Shown one piece after another: positions 29,980 to 40,549 of a stretch of 64,000 nucleotides of DNA. This DNA is from Prorocentrum cordatum. Taxonomy: Eukaryota; Sar; Dinophyceae; Prorocentrales; Prorocentraceae. The notes below the pieces were generated by a model that was not told the DNA's origin, searched no databases, and saw only the letters and a program-made list of their open reading frames with translations. The stretch covers positions 262,062 to 326,061 of the forward strand of contig CAUYUJ010019937.1 of the NCBI GenBank assembly GCA_963575745.1, written 5' to 3'. Made by a program: the position numbers and the translations under genes. The stretch's first letter is position 1; every line of letters starts with the position of its first letter.

Positions 29980-30119
29980 ATGGGGCGGATAGCCCATCCA
30001 GGAACGATGCCCAGGACAGCTGACGGTAGAAGGGAAGAAGAGATGCACATAGTGAACCAGAGCGGGCAACAACGGTGAATTGCGAGATCTTTTGTGGCGA
30101 CGGTTGCAAGTGTTACTGC

Positions 30120-30210
30120 TGGTGCTCTTGCTCCTGCTGGTACTGCTGCTGCTGTTGCTAGTGCTAGTGCTGCTGCTGTCGCTGCTGATGGTGCTGGTTC
30201 TAGGATGATG
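30120..30210. repeat. (CTG/GCT)n-like trinucleotide stretch
   Basis: Degenerate GCTGCTGGTGCT-type triplets within composite element 3. Confidence 0.7.
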
Positions 30211-30484
30211 AGTCGGCGGATAAGGGGGAGGAGATGGAGGAGGAGGAGGAGGAGGAGGAGGAGGAGGAGGAGAAAAAGGACAAGGAAAAGGAGGAATAAG
30301 CATGATGAACACAAGATCCTCTTAGGATGTCACTTGTGAGTTGTTTTGGAAACTTCTTGGAGCGTCTGGGGGGGATCTTGGGGGCCTCGGGGATCCCCTC
30401 GAAGCCTCTTGGGGGTTTCTTGGAGGTCTCCTGACTCCTGAATGCCTCTCGGAGCCCCTTGGGATATCTTTGTTTGGAGGCCTC

Positions 30485-30616
30485 TTGCCGCCGCCGCCGT
30501 CGCCGCCGCCGCCGCCCCCGCCGCCGCCGCCGCCCCCGCCGCCGCCGCCGCCCCCGCCGCCGCCGCCCCCGCCGCCGCCGCAGCCGCCGCAGCCGCCGCA
30601 GCCGCCGCTGCCGCCG
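30485..30616. repeat. (CCG)n tract 1
   Basis: Nearly pure CCG/GCC triplets with CCC interruptions. It is followed directly by CCAAGTGTA, the fixed start of the tandem unit. Confidence 0.95.
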
Positions 30617-31488
30617 CCAAGTGTATTCTGTATTTGTTCGACAGGGATGGTGGGGGGAGGCCGCATCGGGTTCGCTGCGCATGCTCCGAATTTGGAGACA
30701 GAGTGTGCTTTATATTGTTTGTTGCAATGGATGGTGGGAGCAGAGTGTGTGTTTGTATGGTTTTTTACAAGGGATGGTGGCTGGGGGGTGCCCGCATGGA
30801 CCTGGGTTGGATCCCAGCCGCCTGGGGGGACGGGGTGCATACTATTGGGGAACAGTGATAAACCCCTCCCCGGAGGGGAAGTAGGAGGGATAACCGAGGA
30901 AACGCTCTAGACCACCTACGCCCAAATGGCTGGTGGTATTTTTGAATCAAACCTTCTCGAGCCGCACGACAGCCTCGTCAACACAGCCAGATCCAGCCCC
31001 CTGGAGATGCAGGGTGCGAGATAAACGGGGGTTTTGCGATGTCGTGGGCCGTTTTCGTTTTTATCTGCTTCGCTCGAGTTTGTCCTCGCTCCAGTTTCGT
31101 CTTGCCTCGGGCCCATGTGCAGATCGTGCACTGGGCGGCGCGTCGTCCCCGAGCGGCGTGGGGCCGGGATGGGGTGCCCCGTGGGGTTTCGAGAGCCAGG
31201 GGGCTCGCGGCGGCACGGAGCGAGGCCACGGGCGAGCCCGGGGGAGCGGCACGCAGACCAGGCAACACGGGGTGCATTTATCTTTCTGGTTGAATCAAAC
31301 TGGAGGATCAGCGAACAGATGTGGTGGAACTGCAGTAGGTGTGGAAGGTTTCTCACCGAGCGCGTTCCCCTTCTTGCAAAGTGCCTACTCACAAACGTCC
31401 GAAGCAAACACATGGCGGTATCGGTGCCTTCTGGTTTCCCAAGACAGCAGTTCCTGTCAATTTTGATATCGATTCGCTGTCGGCGTCG
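30617..31488. repeat. CCG-bounded tandem unit 1
   Basis: It starts CCAAGTGTATTCTG and ends GATTCGCTGTCGGCGTCG. It contains the TAGACCACCTACGCCC tail of the composite element, then CTCGAGCCGCACGACAGCC and GCGGTATCGGTGCCTTCTGG. It repeats at 31747-32600 and 33120-33973. Confidence 0.9.
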
Positions 31489-31746
31489 TGCGCGTCCGCG
31501 CCGCCCGCCCGCCCGACCGCCGCCGCCGCCGCCCGCCGCCGCCGCCCCGCCGCCGCCGCCGCCGCCGCCGCCGCGCACGCCGCCGCCGCGCCGCAGTCGT
31601 TGCCGCCACCGCTGCCGCCGCCGCCGCCGCCGCCGCCCCCGCCGCCGCCGCCGCCGCCGCCCCCGCCGCCGCCGCCGCCGCCCCCGCCACCCCCGCAGCC
31701 GCCGCAGCCGGTGCCCCGACCGCAGCCGCCGCAGCCGCCGCCGCCG
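31489..31746. repeat. (CCG)n tract 2
   Basis: CCG/GCC triplets between unit 1 and unit 2. Poly-Ala, poly-Pro, poly-Arg and poly-Gly ORFs are artefacts. Confidence 0.95.
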
Positions 31747-32600
31747 CCAAGTGTACTCTGTATTTGTTTGACAAGGATTGTGGGGAGGCCGCATCGGGTT
31801 CGCCGCGCATGCTCCGAATTTGGAAACAGAGTGTGTTTTATATGGTTTGTTATAGGGGATCGTGGAGGCAAAGTGTGTGTTTGTATTGCTCCTTTTTACA
31901 GGGGATGGTGGGGGGGGGGTGCCCGCATGGACCTGGGTTGGTTCCCGGTCGCCTGGGGGAGGGGGTGCATACTATTGGGGAACAGTGATAAACCCTTCCC
32001 CGAAGGGGAAGTAGGAGGGATGACGCAGGCAACGCTCTAGACCACCTACGCCCAAAGGGCTGGTGGTATTTTTGAACCTTCTCGAGCCGCACGACAGCCT
32101 CGTCAACACGACCAGATCCTGCCCCCTGGAGATGCAGGGTGCGAGATAAACGGGGTTTTGCGATGTCGTGGGCCGTTTTCGTTTTGATTTGCTTCGCCCG
32201 AGTTTGTCCTCGCTCCAGCTCGGGCCCATGTGCAGATCGTGCACTGGGCGGCGCGTCGTCCCCGAGCGGCGTGGGGCCGGGATGGGGTGCCCCGTGGGGC
32301 TTCGAGAGCCGGGGGGCTCGCGGCGGCACGGAGCGAGGCCACGGGCGAGCCCGGGGGAGCGGCACGCAGACCAGGCAGCACGGGGTGCATCTATCTTTCT
32401 GGTTGAATCAAACTGGAGGATCAGCGAACAAATGTGGTGGAACTGCAGTAGGTGTGGAAGGCTTCTCACCGAACGCGTTCCCCTTCTTGCAAAGTGCCTA
32501 CTCACAAACGTCCGAAGCAAACACATGGCGGTATCGGTGCCTTCTGGTTTCCCAAGACAGCAGTTCCTGTCAATTTTGAAATCGATTCGCTGTCGGCGTC
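31747..32600. repeat. CCG-bounded tandem unit 2
   Basis: Almost identical to unit 3, including a shared 146-codon plus ORF (32139-32579). Several of the few differences change amino acids (ERGHGRARG against ERNHGRTRG), so I see no sign of protein conservation. Confidence 0.9.
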
Positions 32601-32961
32601 GCCGCCGCCGCCCGCCGCCGCCGCCGCCGCGCCGCCCCGCCGCCGCTGCCGCCGCTGCCGCCGCCGCCGCCGCCACCGCGCCGCCTCCCCGAACAGGAAG
32701 AGGAAATTCCTTAAACCAACTACGTCCAGAGGGCTGGTGGGATTGGGCCACATAGATTCCAACACACAGTTTGCAAGACAAAGGTTGCACCAAGACAGCA
32801 GTTCCTGTCAATTTTGATATCGATTCGCTGTCGGCGTCGCGCCGCCGCCCGCCGCCGCCGCGCCGGCGCCCGCCGCCGCCGCCCCGCCGCCGCTGCCCGC
32901 CGCCGCCGCCGCCGCCCCGCCGCCGCCCCCGCCGCCGCCGCCGCCGCGCCGCCGCACCGCT

Positions 32962-32993
<32 letters not shown>

Positions 32994-33119
32994 CGCCGCC
33001 GCCGCCGCCGCCGCCTGCCGCCGCCGCCGCCGCCCCCGCCGCCGCCGCCGCCGCCCCCGCCACCCCCGCAGCCGCCGCAGCCGGTGCCCCGACCGCAGCC
33101 GCCGCAGCCGCCGCCGCCG
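32601..33119. repeat. Two CCG tracts with an inserted fragment and a second unit tail
   Basis: CCG (32601-32690), then a fragment (GAACAGGAAGAGG...CAACTACGTCC...GGTTGCACC, to 32790) that is repeated at 34149-34248. A repeated unit tail follows (AAGACAGCAGTTCC...GGCGTCG, to 32839), then CCG to 33119. The junction at 32789 looks like unequal exchange at a short CACCA match. Confidence 0.8.
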
Positions 33120-33973
33120 CCAAGTGTACTCTGTATTTGTTTGACAAGGATTGTGGGGAGGCCGCATCGGGTTCGCCGCGCATGCTCCGAATTTGGAAAT
33201 AGAATGTGTTTTATATGGTTTGTTACAGGGGATCGTGGAGGCAAAGTGTGTGTTTGTATTGCTCTTTTTTACAGGGGATGGCGGGGGGGGGGTGCCCGCA
33301 TGGACCTGGGTTGGTTCCCGGTCGCCTGGGGGAGGGGGTGCATACTATTGGGGAACAGTGATAAACCCTTCCCCGAAGGGGAAGTAGGAGGGATGACGCA
33401 GGCAACGCTCTAGACCACCTACGCCCAAAGGGCTGGTGGTATTTTTGAACCTGCTCGAGCCGCACGACAGCCTCGTCAACACGACCAGATCCTGCCCCCT
33501 GGAGATGCAGGGTGCGAGATAAACGGGGTTTTGCGATGTCGTGGGCCGTTTTCGTTTTTATTTGTTTCGCCCGAGTTTGTCCTCGCTCCAGCTCGGGCCC
33601 ATGTGCAGATCGTGCACTGGGCGGCGCGTCGTCCCCGAGCGGCGTGGGGCCGGGATGGGGTGCCCCGTGGGGCTTCGAGAGCCGGGGGGCTCGCGGCGGC
33701 ACGGAGCGAAACCACGGGCGAACCCGGGGGAGCGGCACGCAGACCAGGCAGCACGGGGTGCATCTATCTTTCTGGTTGAATCAAACTGGAGGATCAGCGA
33801 ACAGATGTGGTGGAACTGCAGTAGGTGTGGAAGGCTTCTCACCGAGCGCGTTCCCCTTCTTGCAAAGTGCCTATTCACAAACGTCCGAAGCAAACACATG
33901 GCGGTATCGGTGCCTTCTGGTTTCCCAAGACAGCAGTTCCTGTCAATTTTGAAATCGATTCGCTGTCGGCGTC
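33120..33973. repeat. CCG-bounded tandem unit 3
   Basis: Same borders as units 1 and 2. ORF 33512-33952 parallels the one in unit 2. Confidence 0.9.
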
Positions 33974-34250
33974 GCCGCCGCCGGCGCCCCGCCGCCGCTG
34001 CCGCCGCTGTCCGCCGCCGCCGCCGCCACCGCGCCGCCCGCCGCCGCCGCCGCCGCCGCCCCCGCTGCCACATCGCCGCCGCCGCAGCCGCTGCCGCCGC
34101 AGTCGGTGCCGTCACCGCTGCCGCCGCCGCCGCCGCCACCGCCTCCCCGAACAGGAAGATGAAACTCCTTAAACCAACTACGTCCAGAGGGCTGGTTGGA
34201 TTGGGCCACATAGATTCCAACACACAGTTTGCAAGACAAAGGTTGCACCA
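33974..34250. repeat. (CCG)n tract and terminal fragment
   Basis: CCG triplets to about 34146, then AACAGGAAGATGAAACTCC, CAACTACGTCCAGAGGGC and GGTTGCACCACACAGACTGC. The last continues into unique sequence and marks the right edge of the tandem block. Confidence 0.8.
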
Positions 34251-34334
34251 CACAGACTGCACCATGTAGACTGCGCCGCGCATGTGGCATAACATGCGTT
34301 GAAAACCAGGCTCTGCAGGACCCCCCTTGGGCAC

Positions 34335-35290
34335 TATAGGCCTTCCTTCTCGTATTGCAATTTACGTACGATCCTGCCCCATCGACCGTCCGAAATACGA
34401 ATACATACCAACAAAGGCCGGCCGGTATCGAGCCCCCCCCGTCATCCTCTGCAGGAAAAACTATGCGCGCGCACTCGTTTATCAAAAGTCAGAAGTTGTC
34501 AATAATCCCTTGCAAAACAAATCTGGCGAAGTGCGCACGCGCGAGTCGTCGCGCGCGCAGGCCCGTTTCAGAAACCTTCGGTTTCGCAAGGATTTCTAAA
34601 AACACAAATAATCATATAAGCTCACGTGGGTTCGCAACACGGATTTCCAAAAAAAACGTTCGTGCGCCGTTTTTCGAATTGAATTTGTAAGCCGCAGGTT
34701 CTTCAACATTTTCAGAAGATGCTATCAAACGGATTTCGCGCGCTCGCGCGTCGAAATCGACCGAACGCCCTTGCGCGCATGCCGTCGCGAGAACTTGTTT
34801 TGCAAGAAGTGACACGAGGTGCGCACGCGCTCGTGTTCGCGCGCGCATGCCGGAATCCGTCGAACACCTTTTTGGTTTCAAAGCGATTTCAATGTCCAGC
34901 ATATACAAAAACACACGGTTTCGCAACATCAGTTTTGAAAAAAAAACGTGCGTTCGCAATTTTGCGCATTCTACCGAAAAACCGTGGGTTACCGTTTCAT
35001 CGAATTCTGCCAAAACGGGCCTCCCACGCCGCATGCCGACATCATTCGCACGCCTTTGCGCGCGTGTTGGGGGAGCACAGCCCGTGTTAAATAATACCAC
35101 ACCAGCCAACGCCAAACATGCATCGCAATCGCCACCGCATGGGTTTTGCAAACCAAGTTGCGGGTGGGTGGGTGGGATGTTTGCAAGGGCGCGGATGGTG
35201 TCAACTCGTTTGTTAAGATCAATTGCGCCACGTAATGTGCACAATATAAAAAGTTTCGGGGCACGTATGTCGCACGTGCTATAGTGCACC
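34335..35290. repeat. 1-kb tandem duplication, copy 1
   Basis: Landmarks in order: TTACGTACGATCCTGCCCC, GGCCGGTATCGAG, GAAGTGCGCACGCG, GCGCATGCCGGAATCCGTCG, GAATTCTGCCAAA, GTGTTGGGGGAGCACAGCCC, GTTGCGGGTGGGTGGGTGGG. All recur at 35340-36300. AT-rich runs of A and CGCGCG motifs alternate. Confidence 0.75.
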
Positions 35291-35339
35291 ACGGAGGCTC
35301 AAAAGAGAATAGACCCCCCCCGAGATCATTGGCACCCCT

Positions 35340-36300
35340 TTCTTTCGTGCCGCAGTTTACATATGATTTTGCCCCGTCGCCCATTTCAAATACGAGCTTG
35401 TACCGTCCTAGCCAGGCCGGTATCGGGTTCCCCGGTCAATTTGTTGCAAAACATAGTACACGCGCGCGTTAGTTTATCAACCAGAAGTTTGCAACAAACA
35501 CCATGCAAAACATGAGACGAAGTGCGCACGCGTGCGTCGTCGAGCGCGCATGCCGAAATCCGTCGAACATGTGTTTTCAAACCAAAAAAGTGTTTTCGCG
35601 ATCGTGCGAACTCTTGAGAAAATCTTTCTGGTTATCCAACTGTTTCATGGAATTCTGCCAAATGAGCCTTCCGCGCCGCATGCCGGCATCATTCGCTCTC
35701 CGTTGCGCGCGTGTTGGGGGAGCACAGCCCGTGTCAAATAGTACCATGCGGGCCAATCTCGCGCGTCGGCCGCGCGCGCATGTCGAACTCTTTCCAAACC
35801 TCCATCACCGACGCGGGGACGCCGACATCGTCGTCGGCGTGATCAGCATCCGCGCAGTGTGTAGCCGTGCTGTCGTCGTTGTCCGCATTGTCATCAGCAT
35901 CGCTGCTATGATCACCGTGTCTACCGTCGTTGACATTGCCATTACACCGCGCCCGCCCAAGCCGCCGACTCGCACTGAAGTGCCCGCAGGGATGTGCTCA
36001 GCGGTCAGCGCCACCGCGGCGGCGTCGGTCGCGCCGAAGTAGGTGGCCGCTACGCCCGCGTGCATGCGTGGGCTGTCGCGGCCACCGCGATGCACCAGCC
36101 AGCGCCATACATCCATCGCAATCTTTTCCGCATGGGGTATGCAAACTAAGTTGCGGGTGGGTGGGTGGGTGGGATGTTTGCGCGGGCGGTGGAGTGGACA
36201 GCTTCAAATTGAGCATCGGTTGGTTGCGCAGCATTGGTTGTACCACGTAGTTTGCACCACTCAGATTGCACCACGTAGAGGGCACAACCTATTTTAAACA
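35340..36300. repeat. 1-kb tandem duplication, copy 2, with insertion
   Basis: Same landmarks as copy 1. After GTGTCAAATAGTACCATGCG about 340 bp of unrelated GTC/ATC-rich sequence (about 35752-36089) intervene before ACCAGCCAGCGCC and GTTGCGGGTGGGTGGGTGGG resume. Confidence 0.75.
35752..36089. other. Insertion within duplicated copy 2
   Basis: Triplet-flavoured GTCGTC/CATCATC sequence absent from copy 1. I see no terminal repeats, so its origin is unclear. Confidence 0.45.
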
Positions 36301-36412
36301 CGCTTCGATTGCATTGCACAACATCTCGTGCACCACGTAGAATGCACAACAAATATAACACCACGCAGATTGCACCACAAAGGCTGCACCATTCAGATTG
36401 CACGCTATAGAT
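36235..36412. repeat. GCACCACGTAGATT 14-bp minisatellite
   Basis: Irregular copies of TTGCACCACGTAGA and TGCACCACTCAGA. The complementary motif TATGTGGTGCAAGC builds the fields at 47340 and 48180. Confidence 0.75.
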
Positions 36413-36673
36413 TGCTTAAAACACACGGCATGGGGTCCACGCTGGCCAACACTTGTTTCACGATCCATGTTTCTACCAGATTTTCTGGCCGGGGCCCTTC
36501 ACGGATGTCCTGGCCGACGGAATCCGCAGAAACATCGGAACATCACGTTTTGTCGCGAGGTTGCACGAATTTGTGTTTTTGTCCAGACTGCCTTGGGTCT
36601 CGAGTTGGTGCGTGGGCGAGCGGTGCACGCGTGCTTCATGCGAGCACGTTGATCGAAATTCCACTAGTTGTGT

Positions 36674-37810
36674 TCAGTCGTCAGAAGACCGTCTGATTAT
36701 GCGCCCGTGCGGAGTAGGGAGCAGGAACCTTATGATTGGGAGGTTGAGTTGGAAGGGCGAGATCGCTCTTGGCGAAGGCCAGTGCTGGAGGTATGCCCCG
36801 TCATCTAGCCCTGAAGTGCTGGACGCGCACTGTTTCTTCGCGTTCGGGGTCGCCACGGTGGCAGCGATCGCTCCTCGCACGCCGTGCGCGCCTGCATCTC
36901 CTCGCTGCAGTTCGCAGCGGGCACGCGACAGCATGCGCGCCGCGCGCGCTCGGCGTACCCACTGTGACCTCTGCTCGCCGACCCGCGGGCTCCGGAGGCA
37001 GCCGGGGGCTGCCCAGCGAATCTCCCGGCCGCTCGCCGCACCCTTCCTTTGTGACCGGCGCAGCAGCCCAGCTCCCGAGGAGGAGGAGGAGGAGGAGGAG
37101 GAGGAGGAAAATTCATGGAAGGGCCGAGCTCCTGGCGCGGGCTCGGCTCGCTCGCAGCAGGGGGGGGCGCGCCGACGGCCGCGAAGGTCGGCGAGGGGCC
37201 GCCGACGGCCGTCGGGCACACACCAGGCGATCGCAAGCATGGATCGAGGGGGGCGTGGATTGGCGACGGGTCCCGTTTCCATGGGAAATCGAGGACTTTC
37301 GCCGCAGAGCGAGGCGGCAGCCGCCGCATTTTGGGAAGGGCACCTCCCCCGATCCATGGACCTGGCGGCCGCGCGCCAAGTCCCTGGATCGTTAATCCAT
37401 GTTTGCGCCTTCCCGAATGTAGCCAAGGGATCCGTGGTCGGACGCGTGACGTTCGAGGTGTGGCGGCCCGCCATCCGCGACACGGAGGGAACCGTGGGTC
37501 TCGCGCGCAGAGGGGTGGGCAGGTCGTGTTCGGCGGCCTCGCCTGTGCGCTCCACGGCGTCCTGACGCCCTTCGCGGAGCAGGCGCTCGCGAAGTGCAGC
37601 GGGGGTCTGGTCATCGGAGTGGGGAGGAGCGACACCACCATCGCCACCATCAACGGGCCACATGCAGCGAAGAGGTCCACGATGCCTTCCCGAGCTGGAA
37701 GGTCGACGCGTCTCGAGCTGGTATGGGGGACTACACCACAGGGGGGGACCCTCCCTGACCCAACGCGATGGAAGTGGTGGCGTAGGTGTTTTTTGATCGT
37801 GCAATCTCAT
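36674..37810 (-). CDS. Long ambiguous open frame, function unknown
   Basis: A 378-codon minus frame in largely unique sequence, with parts such as RERLLREGRQDAVERTGE and MAGRHTSNVTRPTTDPLA and a poly-Ser run from a GGA microsatellite at 37077-37107. Third positions are mostly G or C. A plus frame (36453-37565) is also open over the same bases, with LIHVCAFPNVAKGSVVGRVT. I cannot decide which strand, if either, is coding. No domain is recognised. Confidence 0.2.
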   Translation of the reverse strand: MRLHDQKTPTPPLPSRWVREGPPLWCSPPYQLETRRPSSSGRHRGPLRCMWPVDGGDGGVAPPHSDDQTPAALRERLLREGRQDAVERTGEAAEHDLPTPLRARPTVPSVSRMAGRHTSNVTRPTTDPLATFGKAQTWINDPGTWRAAARSMDRGRCPSQNAAAAASLCGESPRFPMETGPVANPRPPRSMLAIAWCVPDGRRRPLADLRGRRRAPPCCERAEPAPGARPFHEFSSSSSSSSSSSGAGLLRRSQRKGAASGREIRWAAPGCLRSPRVGEQRSQWVRRARAARMLSRARCELQRGDAGAHGVRGAIAATVATPNAKKQCASSTSGLDDGAYLQHWPSPRAISPFQLNLPIIRFLLPTPHGRIIRRSSDD

Positions 37811-37879
37811 AATAGAGAATTGATTGGAACCTTGGCAATGATGACTCTAGCAGTGCGCAGTTGCCCTGAGCACATGTAA

Positions 37880-38160
37880 GCGATCAGGGAGCCAATCTGA
37901 GCGCCGGAAATTGGCATGGCGGCCCGCGCCGCGGATCCGATACGCACAGATGATGACTAGCGAGGTGTGGAGCGGTCCGCAGCGGGGAGTCCCTTTGGCG
38001 AGGTTTGAACGGTTGGATCACGTTTCTTCCAAATTGGGCTTGCTTGCCAAGGGTTTGACTTGCTTCGGTGTGCATGGGGCTGACTGGCCACCTCGTCGTT
38101 GCGTGGGCGCCTGTGTTTATGTTGCCTTGTATGGTACATTATTATTGGCTCGTGCTGGCT
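37880..38160. other. Unassigned sequence
   Basis: No repeat partner or gene recognised. Confidence 0.3.
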
Positions 38161-38164
38161 TCTG

Positions 38165-38720
38165 CTGTGCTCAGTAATAGTTTGCCAGAGGTGTGCATTG
38201 CTATGCCATGGTGTGCCATGCTACGCGACGTCATGCTGAGCAGTGCTGTGGTATTCTGCCCAGTGCAATGCAGCGGTCTGCCATGATTTGCGATTCGTTG
38301 CCGTAGTGTGCAAGACCATGCCAGGCCATGTGAAGGTGCGCATTTCTATGCACATCGATAGTATACAATGGAATGCAACGCGCTGCTAGATTGTCGTACC
38401 ACGGCAAGGAGTGCAATGCAATTCACATCTATGATACGCAATGTTCCACGCTGCTGCACGATACCATGTCAAGCATTGCTATCATGTTTCTCACGACGCG
38501 GTGCAACACCACGCTGTGCTGGTGTGGCATGGAGTGCCATGCCATGCTACGCTTTGCTATATCATGCGATGCTTGCCTGTGATATGCCACGGTGTGTTGT
38601 GCTAGATTGTACTCGTAAACTTAGCCGTGCATTACATTACTAGACCCTGCCATACGTTGCAATGCGCAGCTATATTATCCACTGCAGCTCAGTGCAACGC
38701 TACCTATGGGTGAACGGACA
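38165..38720. repeat. TGCTATGCCATG degenerate minisatellite
   Basis: Irregular units such as GCATTGCTATGCCATGG, GTGCCATGCTACGC and GCAATGCAATTC. The period is about 10-15 bp and poorly preserved. Confidence 0.65.
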
Positions 38721-39385
38721 TCGACGGCACCAGGGATTCAATGGAATTGCAGGGGTCCAGAGGAAGCTATGATACCGTATTTCCTGGGAATCCCTCCCCC
38801 CCCCCTTCCACGACCCCGTGAAGTCGAAATTGCAAGCGGGTGAGACAGGGCGTGTCTGGACAAGTCGCCAGGGCCTGAAAGAGTGTTCTTGTTTAGCTTG
38901 CCGATGTCCGAATGCACACGCCATGAGGTCTCCAGCAGACTGTCACGTTTCGTATTCATCGTATTTCTTACTTAGGTTATCGGACGGATGATCGTATGTA
39001 TGGGATGTATGGGTATGTTGGATTGTGCGTGTATGCTAGTGTGACTAAATTAGTGCACCTGTATCTGCTCTGTCGATAAGCGTGAAGCGACTTTCCTTAA
39101 GCCTGTCACACATAAGGTGTGCAGCCTTCACCCACTCTCGAATAATACCTGCTGTCATGATCTGTTCACGCACACGTGGTGTACATGCTCCTGCGAATAT
39201 AGTGTGCCATGTGTCTAAACGTGCATTCTCATGCGCGTGTCTCTTCTGCTGTGCATGTGATTACGTTTGTGAAGCCGACGTGGCGATGCGATTCGTATCT
39301 GCTCGTGCACATGCACGTACGTTCCCAAGCAGTGTCAGTCACAACCGATCCGAGTTCAGCCACGGCAGGCATGGTGTCAGATTCG
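38721..39385. other. Unassigned sequence
   Basis: Ordinary composition; nothing recognised. Confidence 0.3.
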
Positions 39386-39391
39386 TGTATA

Positions 39392-39404
39392 TATATATGT
39401 GTAA

Positions 39405-39441
<37 letters not shown>

Positions 39442-39500
39442 GATGCATGGATAGAGAGAGAGGGAGGGCGAGATAGAGAGAGAGAGAGAGAGCGAGAGAG
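39392..39500. repeat. (TA)n and (GA)n microsatellites
   Basis: TA repeats at about 39389-39438, then GAGAGAG repeats at about 39450-39505. Confidence 0.95.
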
Positions 39501-39654
39501 AGCGATAGGCGGTTATTTGGCACATCACAAGTTGATGGACATATCTTACAGGGGTGTGGACGTGGCGTTAGTTTTTATAAAACTGCATGCCGCACCGTCG
39601 CCATCGTGCCAGCAAAGCACACCGCGTGGCGACCCTGGGGGCCTTGGACAGGGC

Positions 39655-39854
39655 TCGTTTCGATTCCTCCGATTTGGTTCGATTCGACTTCGATGGCTCC
39701 CGATTCTGATCCGACTCGATTTGGGATTCGATGTGGGCTCCATTGGAGGCATACTAGCCTCCCGATGCCCGCCGATTCGACTTTTCCCGACTCGGCTGCC
39801 GATTTCCGCTGATCCGATCCATTTCGATCGCCCGATCCGAGTTATCAATTCGCC
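39655..39854. repeat. CCGATTCGA-rich dispersed repeat, copy 2
   Basis: Collinear with 24030-24250 (GGATTCGATGTGGGCTCC, GCCCGCCGATTCGACTT, CTCGGCTGCCGATTTCCGC). It passes straight into a family D element. Confidence 0.7.
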
Positions 39855-39945
39855 ACGCCGACGTCCCCGATGCATCGCCGATGCATCGCTGATACATCGG
39901 CGATGCATTGGCGATGCGGCGGGATCCTTCGACCCCACCTAGGAG
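39855..39945. mobile_element. Family D element, left-truncated copy 3
   Basis: GATGCATCGCCGATGCATCG and the right terminus GCGGCGGGATCCTTCGACCC are present, followed by ACCTAGGAGGCCTCTA as at other copies. The left terminus is missing. Confidence 0.65.
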
Positions 39946-39989
39946 GCCTCTATGTACACCGATTGCAGGCGCCAGCCAGGACCAGCCAT

Positions 39990-40545
39990 GTGGTCAGTTT
40001 GCGTTCCCCGAAGAGGGTGCGGGTCGCGGAGTTCGATGTTTAGGAGGGCCGAGATGGGAGGAAGGTAGAAACATTGTCTGTTTGAACAGTGGCGCAGGCG
40101 AGCGCCAACGCGGCCGAAATGCTGGAGGGCCGCGCCAGATCAGAGCTCACTAGACAAGATGCAAAGAAGAGAGTGGTCAGTTTGCGTATCCCGAAAGAGG
40201 TGCGATGCACTCGAAGAATAATAACGCCAAGAGCAGAAAGTTTTTGCGCTCCGCGCGGATTTCTCGGATGCGCGCTGGGCCCCCCCTGGCGGCGCCTCTG
40301 GCGCCGCCCCTGGCGCGCTCCGCACGCCAGGGAGGGAGGTCTAGCGCAGATCCCAGAAATCCGCGCGGAGCGCCAAATTTATGCTTGTGCCGTTTGTTGC
40401 TGTTTCTATTCACGGAGCCTGATGTTCAGGAGAGCTGAGATGGGATGGGGGTAGAATCATTGTTTTTGTTGGTCAGAAGGGTAGGCTGAGCGCCAACGCG
40501 GTCGGAAAGCCAGAGGGCCGCGCCGCATCAGAGTTCACTATAGTG
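39990..40545. repeat. Local direct duplication around a foldback element
   Basis: TGTTTAGGAGGGCCGAGATG, GAGCGCCAACGCGG and GAGGGCCGCGCCAGATCAGA (40036-40150) recur as TGTTCAGGAGAGCTGAGATG, GAGCGCCAACGCGG and GAGGGCCGCGCCGCATCAGA (40420-40535). A GGTCAGTTTGCG motif also occurs twice (39991, 40174). Confidence 0.75.
40246..40374. mobile_element. Foldback element of the GCGCTCCGCGCGGATTTCT family, best copy
   Basis: GCGCTCCGCGCGGATTTCTC at the left and AGAAATCCGCGCGGAGCGCC at the right start inverted arms of about 45 bp around a GGCGCC-rich loop. TTTATGCTTG outside the right end matches AAGCATAAACGTTT outside the left end at 46207, so the repeat extends further. Confidence 0.85.
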
Positions 40546-40549
40546 AGTC

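Larger units (their letters stand above)
29980..30940. mobile_element. CACCAGCCC-terminus composite element, copy 3 (left end eroded)
   Basis: The head (AGCCCATCCAGGAACGATGCC), a GGA tract (30233-30290), a CTTGGG field (30340-30480), and a tail with TAAACCCCTCCCC...GGGGAAG, CTCTAGACCACCTACGCCC and GGCTGGTGG occur in the order of copies 1 and 2. A CCG tract (30485-30616) and the first 320 bp of a tandem unit lie inside it. Confidence 0.5.

Noticed and set aside
31866-31960. Possible tRNA-derived SINE promoter (A/B-box-like GGGTTGGTTCCC) in the 0.87-kb unit
   Set aside because: Only a weak B-box likeness and no convincing A box at the right spacing. Not enough to call a SINE.
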